Assembly: GCA_003585735.1 (NCBI GenBank)
Contig: NQOH01000004.1
Location: 1-5,118, forward strand
Direction: 5' to 3'
Source of the DNA: Gardnerella kenyensis
Lineage (GTDB): Bacteria > Actinomycetota > Actinomycetes > Actinomycetales > Bifidobacteriaceae
DNA length: 5,118 nt
Shown here: positions 1 through 5,118 of the stretch, piece by piece
Numbering within the stretch: the first letter of the stretch is position 1
Layout of the letters: each line of letters starts with the position of its first letter
Notes under the pieces: generated by a model
Database searches by the model: none
Seen by the model: the letters and a program-made list of their open reading frames with translations, nothing else
What the model was told of the DNA's origin: nothing
Position numbers and translations under genes: made by a program

Positions 1-1
1 T

Positions 2-214
2 TTTACTCTTGAGCTTCAGTTTGCTACGAATGCTATTGCGAATCGTATTTATAAGCCGATTCCGCTTCTTCTTGTTGCTAGTATTTGGTATTTGGTTATT
101 ACTTCTGTGTTGATGGTGTTGCAGTCTATGTTGGAAAAGCATTTCGGCAAAGGCTTCGAAGCAAGAAATTTGACGCGAAAGAAATACTACACAAGCCTTG
201 AGGTTGACGTATAA
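2..214 (+). CDS. Amino acid ABC transporter permease, C-terminal 70 residues (5' truncated)
   Basis: The frame is open from the window edge and ends with TAA at 212-214. The first half reads as the last part of an inner-membrane permease of the polar amino acid (HisM/GlnP/GluD-like) family: a stretch with YKPIPLLLVASIWYLVITS followed by a continuing hydrophobic helix and then LEKHFGKGF, the usual amphipathic end of these proteins. The remaining tail of about 24 residues is charged and presumably cytoplasmic. The EAA loop that contacts the ATPase lies upstream, outside the window. In the family this subunit pairs with a second permease, an ATP-binding subunit and a binding protein to import glutamate, glutamine or similar amino acids; the substrate here cannot be read from this fragment. 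The next gene, glmS, starts 9 bases after the stop. Family call fairly secure, substrate unknown. Confidence 0.85.
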   Translation, partial: FTLELQFATNAIANRIYKPIPLLLVASIWYLVITSVLMVLQSMLEKHFGKGFEARNLTRKKYYTSLEVDV

Positions 215-215
215 T
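210..215 (+). promoter_or_regulatory. Consensus -10 element TATAAT for glmS, possible leaderless start
   Basis: TATAAT at 210-215 is a perfect -10 hexamer and overlaps the TAA stop (212-214) of the permease gene. The glmS ATG is at 224, so a start site about 7 bases after the hexamer (near 222) would give an mRNA with almost no leader. No good -35 lies 16-18 bases upstream; TTGACG at 170-175 is too far away. The only Shine-Dalgarno-like bases, AGAAG at 216-220, are weak and sit just 3 bases from the ATG. Leaderless mRNAs are common in actinobacteria. The start site is inferred, and glmS could also be read through from the permease operon. Confidence 0.5.
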
Positions 216-223
216 AGAAGATT

Positions 224-2131
224 ATGTGTGGAATTGTGGGATACGCAGGTTTTGGAAAAGTTTGCGCAAAACCTTTGGAAGTTTGTTTAGGCGGATTAGA
301 GCGTTTAGAGTATCGCGGATATGATTCTTCAGGCGTGGCACTGGTGGCACCTGAAATGGATTGCGCGGCAGTGCGCAAAAAAGCAGGTCGTCTTGCAGTA
401 TTACGCGATGATATTAAAGCGAATCCTATGCCGGAAGCGAGTGCTGCAATCGGGCATACTCGTTGGGCAACTAACGGCGCTCCTTGTGATGTAAACGCGC
501 ATCCTCACACGAGTGCAGACGGCAAAATCGCTCTTATTCACAACGGAATTATTGAAAACGCTGTTTTGCTAAAAGAGCAACTTCACGAAGAAGGCTACGA
601 ATTTTCTTCCCAAACAGACACGGAAGTTGCAGCAAAATTACTTGGTAAAATCGCAAACGAAATTGTAGAAGAAACTGGAAAAGCAGACTTATTCACAGCT
701 CTTCGTAAAACTGCAAAAATGCTTAAGGGCGCTTTTACTCTGTTGGCAGTAGACGTTCGTCAGCCGGGTATTGTTGCTGCTGTTCGTCACGATTCGCCGC
801 TTGTTGTGGGGCTTGGTGAAGGCGAATATTTCTTGGGTTCGGATGTTGCTGCTTTTGTGGCTTATACGGATCGCGTTTTAGAAGTTGGTCAAGATCAAGC
901 TGTTTGCATTGGAGATGTTGACGAAAGCGGTAAAGCTAGTTTGTTGCTTACTGATTTTGACGGAAAAGTTGTTGAAAATCCTACTTGTTTTACGGTTGAT
1001 TGGGATGCGTCTGCTGTAGAAAAAGGCGGTTGGGATTCCTTTATGGATAAGGAAATTCATGAGGATCCACACGCTGTTGCAGACACTTTGCGCGGACGCT
1101 TCGATGCGCAAGGAAATATTGTTCTTGACGAAGTGCGTATTGGTCAGGATGTTTTGCGAGCAATTGACAAGATTATTGTTGTTGCTTGCGGAACTGCAAG
1201 CTACGCCGGTTTGGTTGCAAAATATGCGATTGAGCATTGGGTGCGAGTTCCTGTAGAAGTGGAGCTTGCGCACGAGTTTAGATATCGCGACCCTATTTTG
1301 ACGCATCGTACGCTGGTTGTTGCTATTTCACAATCTGGCGAAACAATGGATACGCTTATGGCTTTGCGTCACGCGCGCGAGCAGGGTAGTCGCGTTCTTG
1401 CAATATGCAATACGCAAGGATCTAGTATTCCGCGAGAATCTGACGCAGTGCTTTACACGCACGCAGGTCCGGAAATTGCTGTTGCTTCTACGAAAGCTTT
1501 TGTAGCGCAAATCGTGGCAGCTTATATGCTTGGTCTTTATTTAGCGCAAGTAAAAGGCACAATGTATCGCGACGAAATTCAACAAATCGTATCGCAATTA
1601 AAAACTATGCCGAATAAAATTCAAAATGTTCTAGATACTCAATCTGAAACAATTATGAAAGCGGCTGAGCATACTCTTGAAGCCAAATCTTTCCTATTCT
1701 TAGGTCGTCACGTAGGATACCCTGTTGCGCTAGAAGGTGCGCTTAAACTTAAGGAAATTGCGTATACTTTTACGGAAGGTTTCGCAGCTGGCGAGCTTAA
1801 GCATGGTCCGATTGCGCTTGTTGACGCAGGTGAGCCGGTGGTTGTAATCGTGCCGTCTTCTCGTGGACGAGACGTTTTGCACGCGAAAGTAATTTCTGGA
1901 ATTGAAGAAGTAAAAGCGCGCGGAGCTTTTACAATAGCAGTTGCAGAAGAAGGGGATCCGGATGCTGCAAGATATGCAGATATTGTGTTCTGGAGGCCTA
2001 AGTGTCCAACGCTTTTAAGTCCGCTTGTTGACGTAGTTGCGTTGCAATTATTTGCAATGGATATGGCGAAGCTAAAAGGCTACGATGTTGACAAGCCTAG
2101 AAATCTCGCCAAATCCGTAACCGTGGAATAG
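224..2131 (+). CDS. glmS: Glutamine--fructose-6-phosphate aminotransferase (isomerizing)
   Basis: GlmS makes glucosamine-6-phosphate from fructose-6-phosphate and glutamine in the cytoplasm, the committed step toward UDP-GlcNAc and peptidoglycan. The 635-residue protein is complete. The start is fixed by MCGIVGYAG: Cys2 becomes the N-terminal nucleophile after Met removal. The class II glutaminase domain (about 2-235) shows RGYDSSG (31-37), GHTRWATNG (77-85), HNGIIEN (106-112) and TDTEV (131-135). Two SIS sugar-isomerase domains follow: CGTAS (322-326), SQSGETMDT (369-377) and STKAF (422-426) in the first, and LGRHVGYP (493-500), EGALKLKEI (504-512) and GELKHGPIA (523-531) in the second. The tail DKPRNLAKSVTVE holds Lys630, matching the lysine that forms a Schiff base with fructose-6-phosphate in E. 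coli GlmS. The length is slightly above E. coli's 609, usual for actinobacteria. It starts 9 bases after a permease gene; a solute-binding protein follows within 50 bases with no terminator between. There is no room for a glmS ribozyme upstream. Confidence 0.99.
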   Translation: MCGIVGYAGFGKVCAKPLEVCLGGLERLEYRGYDSSGVALVAPEMDCAAVRKKAGRLAVLRDDIKANPMPEASAAIGHTRWATNGAPCDVNAHPHTSADGKIALIHNGIIENAVLLKEQLHEEGYEFSSQTDTEVAAKLLGKIANEIVEETGKADLFTALRKTAKMLKGAFTLLAVDVRQPGIVAAVRHDSPLVVGLGEGEYFLGSDVAAFVAYTDRVLEVGQDQAVCIGDVDESGKASLLLTDFDGKVVENPTCFTVDWDASAVEKGGWDSFMDKEIHEDPHAVADTLRGRFDAQGNIVLDEVRIGQDVLRAIDKIIVVACGTASYAGLVAKYAIEHWVRVPVEVELAHEFRYRDPILTHRTLVVAISQSGETMDTLMALRHAREQGSRVLAICNTQGSSIPRESDAVLYTHAGPEIAVASTKAFVAQIVAAYMLGLYLAQVKGTMYRDEIQQIVSQLKTMPNKIQNVLDTQSETIMKAAEHTLEAKSFLFLGRHVGYPVALEGALKLKEIAYTFTEGFAAGELKHGPIALVDAGEPVVVIVPSSRGRDVLHAKVISGIEEVKARGAFTIAVAEEGDPDAARYADIVFWRPKCPTLLSPLVDVVALQLFAMDMAKLKGYDVDKPRNLAKSVTVE

Positions 2132-2177
2132 CGGAATGCTTGCGGAATATCGGTAAATAGTAGTGGACAGATATATC

Positions 2178-3608
2178 ATGCTTGCACTAGCGAAAATATT
2201 GCATACGCGCAATCGTTTGAAGCAATTAGTGATGTCAATATTGTGCGTTTTTGCTTTATTGCTATTTTCCGGATGCACTAATGCGGATGCTCGAACGCGT
2301 ATAACTGTGTGGTCTTGGGAACCAAGCATGAAACGTATTGCGGAAGAATTTGAAAAACGCAATCCGGACGTTCGCGTAACAGTAAAAGATACTAGCGGAT
2401 ACAGCAATTTAAATAGCGCTATACAAGATGGCTACGGAATGCCGGATGTGGCTCAACTTGAGTATTTTGCGCTACCGCAATACGCTGTAAGCGGCCAACT
2501 GCTGGATATTACAAATCGTGTGCAAGATACGCGAACTTTCTACACTCCTGGCACATGGTCTTCTGTGCAATTAGGCGGCAGAGTTTATGGGCTTCCAATG
2601 GATTCAGGGCCAATGGCTTGGTTCTACAATGACGACGTTTTTAAGCAAGCTGGTGTGGACGCAACGCAAATACACACTTGGGAAGACTACCGTCACGCTG
2701 CCAGAAAGCTTAAAGATATTGGAGTGTATATTGCGGCAGATTCGGGGGATGCGAGCTTTTATAATGCTATGATTTGGCTTGCAGGCGGCAGGCCTTTTAT
2801 TACATCGCATGATGGAAAAACTGTTACTGTGCGATTGGAATACGATAAAGGAACAAGAGCTTTTACTAAGTTTTGGCAGTCAATGATTGACGAAGGGCTG
2901 ATTGATACCCGCACTACAACTTGGACTCAACGTTGGAAGAACGGCGTTGGCTCCGGCAAAATTGCTTCTGTTTTTGCAGGAGCTTGGATGCCTTCGCTGC
3001 TACTTGAGAATGTGCCAGGCACTGCAGGATTGTGGAAAGTTACGAATGTGCCAACTTTACACGGCGAAAAACGTAACGCAGAAATGGGCGGATCTGCTCT
3101 ATCTGTTCTTAAATCAAGTAGAAAACCAGAAGCTGCATTACGTTTCGTGAATTTTGTGTGCCACGATATGGATGGAATTAACGCGCGAGTGCATGGTGGA
3201 GCGTTCCCAGCAGATGTTGTGACGCTTAGAGATTCGGCATTTTTGAACCGCACAACAGTTCGTGATTCTAGAGGAATTGACATACCGTATTTTGGCGGGC
3301 AAAAGTTTAATCGCGTATTTGCTGATGCTGCAAATCGAGTTGATACCGGATACAGGTATTTGCCGTTTGAAGTGTATTCTCGCAGTGATTTTCGAGCAAC
3401 TATGGGTCAAGCGTACGATTGGAGTAGAAAATCGCGTGCGCGTTTGAATGTTCAAGCAATGATTGATGCTGGAATTACGCAAGATGATGGCAGTCAGTTG
3501 TGGCTTCCGGACGATCCTGGTCCTAGAATTTCTTTAAAAGACGGGCTTAAGCTGTGGAGTAAGGATTTGAAAGAATACGGGTATAATCAAGGTTTTATGG
3601 TGAGGTAA
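2178..3608 (+). CDS. Lipoprotein extracellular solute-binding protein, family 1 (sugar ABC type)
   Basis: This is a predicted lipid-anchored binding protein that captures a carbohydrate outside the membrane and delivers it to an ABC permease. From the ATG at 2178 (476 residues), a basic n-region (KILHTRNRLK) and a hydrophobic stretch lead to the lipobox LFSGC, with the lipidated Cys at residue 33. The mature protein begins with ITVWSWEPSMKRIAEEFEKR, typical of family 1, followed by GGRVYGLPMDSGPMAWFYND, TWEDYRHAARKLK, VFAGAWMPSLL and MGGSALSVLKSSRKPEAALR, in the usual order for the two-lobed fold. A GTG at 2163 in the same frame would add five residues. I prefer the ATG because GGACAG (2165-2170) lies about 7 bases ahead of it, though that site is weak. 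No permease or ATPase gene adjoins it: glmS is 46 bases upstream and coaX downstream. It is thus an orphan here, perhaps sharing permeases encoded elsewhere. Family secure, ligand unknown. Confidence 0.93.
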   Translation: MLALAKILHTRNRLKQLVMSILCVFALLLFSGCTNADARTRITVWSWEPSMKRIAEEFEKRNPDVRVTVKDTSGYSNLNSAIQDGYGMPDVAQLEYFALPQYAVSGQLLDITNRVQDTRTFYTPGTWSSVQLGGRVYGLPMDSGPMAWFYNDDVFKQAGVDATQIHTWEDYRHAARKLKDIGVYIAADSGDASFYNAMIWLAGGRPFITSHDGKTVTVRLEYDKGTRAFTKFWQSMIDEGLIDTRTTTWTQRWKNGVGSGKIASVFAGAWMPSLLLENVPGTAGLWKVTNVPTLHGEKRNAEMGGSALSVLKSSRKPEAALRFVNFVCHDMDGINARVHGGAFPADVVTLRDSAFLNRTTVRDSRGIDIPYFGGQKFNRVFADAANRVDTGYRYLPFEVYSRSDFRATMGQAYDWSRKSRARLNVQAMIDAGITQDDGSQLWLPDDPGPRISLKDGLKLWSKDLKEYGYNQGFMVR

Positions 3609-3658
3609 CTTAATTATTTAAGTAATCACTTAGGCTTAATTGTTAAAGTAATCACTTA
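3607..3658 (+). repeat. 26-bp tandem direct repeat (2 copies) with dyad-like boxes
   Basis: Two adjacent 26-bp units, 3607-3632 and 3633-3658, match at 22 of 26 positions by my count; the first begins inside the stop codon of the binding-protein gene. Each ends with an identical AAGTAATCACTTA (3620-3632 and 3646-3658). The core has inverted arms AAGT and ACTT around AATC; in the first copy the arms extend to TAAGT/ACTTA. Paired boxes at 26-bp spacing near a promoter suggest binding of a dimeric regulator, but I recognise no known operator. Confidence 0.75.
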
Positions 3659-3668
3659 ATCTTATAAA
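3640..3668 (+). promoter_or_regulatory. Probable coaX promoter with an operator-like box in the spacer
   Basis: A -35-like TTGTTA (3640-3645) and a -10-like TATAAA (3663-3668) are separated by exactly 17 bases. The second copy of the AAGTAATCACTTA box (3646-3658) lies wholly within the spacer, and the first copy is just upstream of the -35. A protein bound there would be placed to block RNA polymerase, so repression is the simplest reading. The predicted start near 3675 would leave a leader of about 16 nt before the coaX ATG. Confidence 0.55.
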
Positions 3669-3673
3669 AACTT

Positions 3674-3685
3674 AAGGAAAGAGAG
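3674..3685 (+). promoter_or_regulatory. Ribosome binding region of coaX
   Basis: The purine run AAGGAAAGAGAG lies 5 bases before the ATG at 3691. Either AAGGA (12 bases from the ATG) or GAGAG (5 bases) could pair with 16S rRNA. If transcription begins near 3675, only GAGAG would be fully inside the mRNA. Confidence 0.6.
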
Positions 3686-3690
3686 CGCAA

Positions 3691-4458
3691 ATGTTACTAG
3701 CAGTCGACATTGGCAACACAAATATTGTGCTTGGTTTTTTGGAAAACAATCGCATTGTGGGAACCTACCGCATGACAACTAAATCAAACCGCACTTCCGA
3801 CGAGTACGGAATTATGATTACGCAATTCCTTAATTTAAGCGGATTTAAGGTTAGTGATGTTGAGGATGTTATTGTTGCGTCCGTAGTGCCAAAAGTTATG
3901 CACTCATTCCGCGCGAGTATTATAAAGTTTTTGCATGTTGATCCTATGATTGTTGGCCCTGGCGTTAAAACAGGCATGAATATTCGAATTGACGAGCCGC
4001 GTTCTCTTGGAGCTGACTGTTTGGCTGATTGCGTTGGTGCGTTTAATGAGTACGGTGGGTCAGTGCTTGTAATAGATTTTGGTACTGCAACCACTTACAA
4101 CTATGTTGATAAAAGCGGCGCTATTACATGCGGTTTGATTTGCACGGGCATTCGAACTGCTGCTGCAGCATTGTGGGATAACACGGCTCAGCTTCCGGAA
4201 GTTGAAATTGCGCGGCCGAAGTCTGTTCTTGCAAAATCAACTAGACCTGCTATGCAAGCTGGCTTATACTACAGTTTTTTGGGCGGAATTGAGCGCACAA
4301 TAGAACAGTTTAAGACGGAGATTGGTGAGCCTTTTAAAGTAATTGCTACTGGCGGATTGGGAAGATTGTTTGAAAAAGACGTGAAAACGATTGACTATTA
4401 CGATCCTGACTTGATTTTCAAAGGTATGGCGGAAATTTATAAGCGCAACCTGCGGTAA
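3691..4458 (+). CDS. coaX: Type III pantothenate kinase
   Basis: CoaX phosphorylates pantothenate with ATP in the cytoplasm, the first step of coenzyme A synthesis; the type III enzyme belongs to the ASKHA (actin-like kinase) fold. The 255-residue protein has the usual length. It starts MLLAVDIGNTN, whose DIGNTN (6-11) is the phosphate-binding loop. SVVP (64-67), GPGVKTG (89-95), GAD (107-109, with the presumed catalytic Asp109), VIDFGTATTYN (127-137) and ATGGLG (219-224) follow in family order. Two places differ from the pattern I remember: GADR reads GADC (Cys110), and the GGxIxPG loop reads GLICTG (148-153). These may be lineage-specific. The upstream gene ends 82 bases away, and the gap holds its own promoter and operator-like repeats, so coaX is probably separately controlled. 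Nothing functionally linked follows. Identification strong; activity with the altered residues is inferred. Confidence 0.96.
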   Translation: MLLAVDIGNTNIVLGFLENNRIVGTYRMTTKSNRTSDEYGIMITQFLNLSGFKVSDVEDVIVASVVPKVMHSFRASIIKFLHVDPMIVGPGVKTGMNIRIDEPRSLGADCLADCVGAFNEYGGSVLVIDFGTATTYNYVDKSGAITCGLICTGIRTAAAALWDNTAQLPEVEIARPKSVLAKSTRPAMQAGLYYSFLGGIERTIEQFKTEIGEPFKVIATGGLGRLFEKDVKTIDYYDPDLIFKGMAEIYKRNLR

Positions 4459-4465
4459 TGCGGTG

Positions 4466-4497
4466 GTGCTGTAGTGCTGTAGTGCTGTAGTGCTGTA
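4466..4497 (+). repeat. Octanucleotide tandem repeat, 4 perfect copies
   Basis: Four perfect head-to-tail copies of GTGCTGTA occupy 4466-4497, beginning 7 bases after the coaX stop codon; another G follows. Perfect short tandem repeats of this kind change copy number by strand slippage. It lies outside any gene I can support, between coaX and the promoter of the next gene, so its effect, if any, would be on spacing or on the coaX 3' end. Confidence 0.9.
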
Positions 4498-4524
4498 GCG
4501 CGACTTTGGTGCAGTGGGTTGTTG

Positions 4525-4550
4525 TATAAATTTGTTATATAAATTTGTTA
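4525..4550 (+). repeat. AT-rich 13-bp direct repeat, 2 perfect copies
   Basis: TATAAATTTGTTA occurs twice back to back (4525-4537 and 4538-4550), with partial matches on both sides (TTGTTG at 4519-4524 and TAT at 4551-4553). It contains -10-like and -35-like words, but none pair at 15-19 bp with each other or with the TATAAT at 4574. It may be an AT-rich upstream region or a protein-binding site for the following gene. Confidence 0.8.
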
Positions 4551-4573
4551 TATTATTCTTTCTCGTTTAGGCG

Positions 4574-4579
4574 TATAAT
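4574..4579 (+). promoter_or_regulatory. Consensus -10 element TATAAT upstream of the exported protein gene
   Basis: TATAAT at 4574-4579 is a perfect -10 hexamer. No convincing -35 lies 16-18 bases upstream; the nearest TTGTTA (4545-4550) is 23 bases away. A start near 4586 would give a leader of about 110 nt before the ATG at 4696. Confidence 0.5.
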
Positions 4580-4585
4580 GACGAG

Positions 4586-4695
4586 TAGTTATGTGTAAAG
4601 ATTGCGTTCGCCGGTGAACTTTCTTAGGTATGTATTTGTTTTGCATACTGTTTATGCGCTGGTAGCGGATTTATTCGCATTTGAGAGGAAGATTG
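4586..4695 (+). other. Long leader with three possible hairpins and an 8-codon upstream frame
   Basis: This is the predicted untranslated leader of the exported protein gene. Inverted repeats seen: GTTCG/TGAAC around CCGG (4606-4619, one G-T pair); GTATGTA/TGCATAC (4628-4648, one G-T pair, 7-base loop); and ATGCG/CGCAT (4654-4680, 17-base loop), the last ending just before the ribosome binding site. A small frame, ATG at 4591 to TGA at 4617, would encode MCKDCVRR, beginning about 5 nt after the predicted start site. None is followed by a U-run typical of a terminator, and I recognise no known riboswitch. A frame this short can occur by chance. Confidence 0.3.
4683..4691 (+). promoter_or_regulatory. 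Strong ribosome binding site fixing the start at 4696
   Basis: GAGAGGAAG at 4683-4691, with its AGGA core ending 6 bases before the ATG at 4696, is the best Shine-Dalgarno match in the window. It supports this start and shows the following open frame is translated despite lacking a stop in the window. Confidence 0.8.
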
Positions 4696-5118
4696 ATGAA
4701 AGATAGTAGGAAACATCGTATTCTTTCGGCAATTGGCGCCGTTTCATGCGTAGTTTCTATGATTTTAAGTGTAACTGTGTTGCCTGGGGTGGCTTATGCC
4801 AACATGGCGAAGAATCCATTGTTTGCTGCTGCCTTGGCTGCTGTTACTGAGAATAAGAGTGGTCAAAATAAGTCTGGCGAAGGGGGAACTGGTAAAGGGG
4901 GAGATAGTGAAGAGGTTGGTAAAGAAGTTAAAGGGGAAACTGTTAAAAGCGAAACTGGTAAAAAAGAGGATAAAGGGGATAAGACTAAAGAGGGAGATAA
5001 AAAAGAAAATGTTGGTACAGCTAATGGGGAAGCTGGTAAAGAAAATAATGGGACAGACAATAAAGTAACAGGCAATAAAGGCAAAAAAGCAGATAGTCAA
5101 AATCCTAATGGGGGGGGG
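4696..5118 (+). CDS. Exported Lys/Gly-rich low-complexity protein, 3' truncated, possibly phase-variable
   Basis: This frame has 141 codons and runs open to the window edge. Residues 1-35 form a Sec signal peptide: a basic start (MKDSRKHR), a hydrophobic core (about 9-30) and an A-Y-A cleavage site (33-35). A short Ala/Leu stretch (to about 50) leads into a hydrophilic region (51-141) with 18 lysines by my count, many Gly, Glu, Asn, Asp and Thr, and no Cys, aromatic, Leu or Ile. It has loose repeats such as GKExKGE and KKEDKGDK and is probably disordered. Such stretches often act as spacers or wall-spanning stalks in Gram-positive surface proteins, but no anchor or folded domain is visible here. 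The frame ends in AAT followed by at least nine G, read as glycine codons; loss or gain of one G would shift everything downstream. It has its own ribosome site and -10 element. Function unknown; export is well supported, surface location and phase variation are inferred. Confidence 0.82.
   Translation, partial: MKDSRKHRILSAIGAVSCVVSMILSVTVLPGVAYANMAKNPLFAAALAAVTENKSGQNKSGEGGTGKGGDSEEVGKEVKGETVKSETGKKEDKGDKTKEGDKKENVGTANGEAGKENNGTDNKVTGNKGKKADSQNPNGGG
5110..5118 (+). repeat. Poly-G tract of at least 9 G inside a coding frame, cut by the window edge
   Basis: Nine consecutive G occupy the last nine positions and may continue outside the window. They lie in frame as Gly codons of the exported protein gene. 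Long G or C runs in AT-rich genomes are prone to slippage and are known contingency switches for surface proteins in several bacteria. The window ending inside the run may also reflect an assembly break at the homopolymer. Confidence 0.85.

Noticed and set aside
187..223. glmS ribozyme upstream of glmS
   Set aside because: Only 9 bases separate the permease stop from the glmS ATG, too little for a ribozyme, and the sequence upstream is coding.
878..1306. 142-residue open frame on the minus strand inside glmS
   Set aside because: It lies wholly inside a clearly conserved glmS coding region, has no recognisable domain or ribosome site, and fits an antisense shadow.
2121..2160. Possible terminator or repeat after glmS (two GCGGAAT words at 2131-2137 and 2142-2148)
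   Set aside because: The words are direct, not inverted, copies, and there is no stable stem followed by a T-run; read-through into the next gene is more likely.
2163..2177. GTG start five codons upstream for the binding protein
   Set aside because: Not excluded, but the bases ahead of it show no Shine-Dalgarno, and the ATG at 2178 already gives a complete lipoprotein signal.
2072..2407. 111-residue minus-strand frame across the glmS/binding-protein junction
   Set aside because: It overlaps the conserved ends of both real genes and shows no family motif; the composition looks like a reverse-complement shadow.
4466..4553. CRISPR-like array
   Set aside because: The 8-bp and 13-bp units are contiguous with no unique spacers and are far too short for CRISPR repeats.
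4796..5068. 90-residue + strand Lys/Leu-rich frame, and minus-strand Ser/Pro/Phe-rich frames, in the last 350 bases
   Set aside because: All overlap the frame from 4696, which alone has a strong ribosome site and a signal peptide. The others arise from the purine-rich low-complexity DNA.

Overview
The window suggests an AT-rich member of the Bifidobacteriaceae, with Gardnerella as the best guess. GlmS and CoaX look actinobacterial/bifidobacterial, yet the DNA is AT-rich, the -10 hexamers are consensus-like, and the last gene is a secreted protein interrupted by a long poly-G tract, a pattern I associate with Gardnerella surface genes. The assignment is inferred from gene content and style, not from a database match.

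All genes lie on the + strand. Positions 2-214 hold the C-terminal end of an ABC transporter permease of the polar amino acid type. Nine bases after its stop comes glmS (224-2131), complete, encoding glutamine--fructose-6-phosphate aminotransferase, which commits carbon to UDP-GlcNAc and peptidoglycan. A perfect TATAAT overlaps the permease stop codon so close to the glmS ATG that the glmS mRNA could be leaderless. Next is a lipoprotein solute-binding protein of the sugar (family 1) type (about 2178-3608), with no transporter partners visible beside it. A short intergenic region follows. It carries a 26-bp tandem duplication with two dyad-like boxes, one sitting exactly between a -35 and a -10 upstream of coaX, so it looks like an operator. 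coaX (3691-4458) encodes a type III pantothenate kinase, the first step of CoA synthesis; some motif residues differ from the family pattern I remember.

From 4459 to 4695 there is no substantial gene. The stretch holds four perfect copies of an 8-bp repeat, two copies of a 13-bp AT-rich repeat, a TATAAT, and a leader of about 110 nt with three possible hairpins and a tiny 8-codon frame. From 4696 to the window edge runs an open reading frame with no stop inside the window: a signal peptide followed by a Lys/Gly/Glu/Asn-rich low-complexity stretch that ends in a run of at least nine G. It is the most interesting element here: a probable exported or surface protein whose reading frame could be switched by slippage.

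The genes share a loose theme of cell-envelope precursor supply (GlmS), nutrient uptake (permease, binding protein) and cofactor synthesis (CoaX), but nothing shows they act as one system. I found no CRISPR array, RNA gene, insertion sequence or clear rho-independent terminator.
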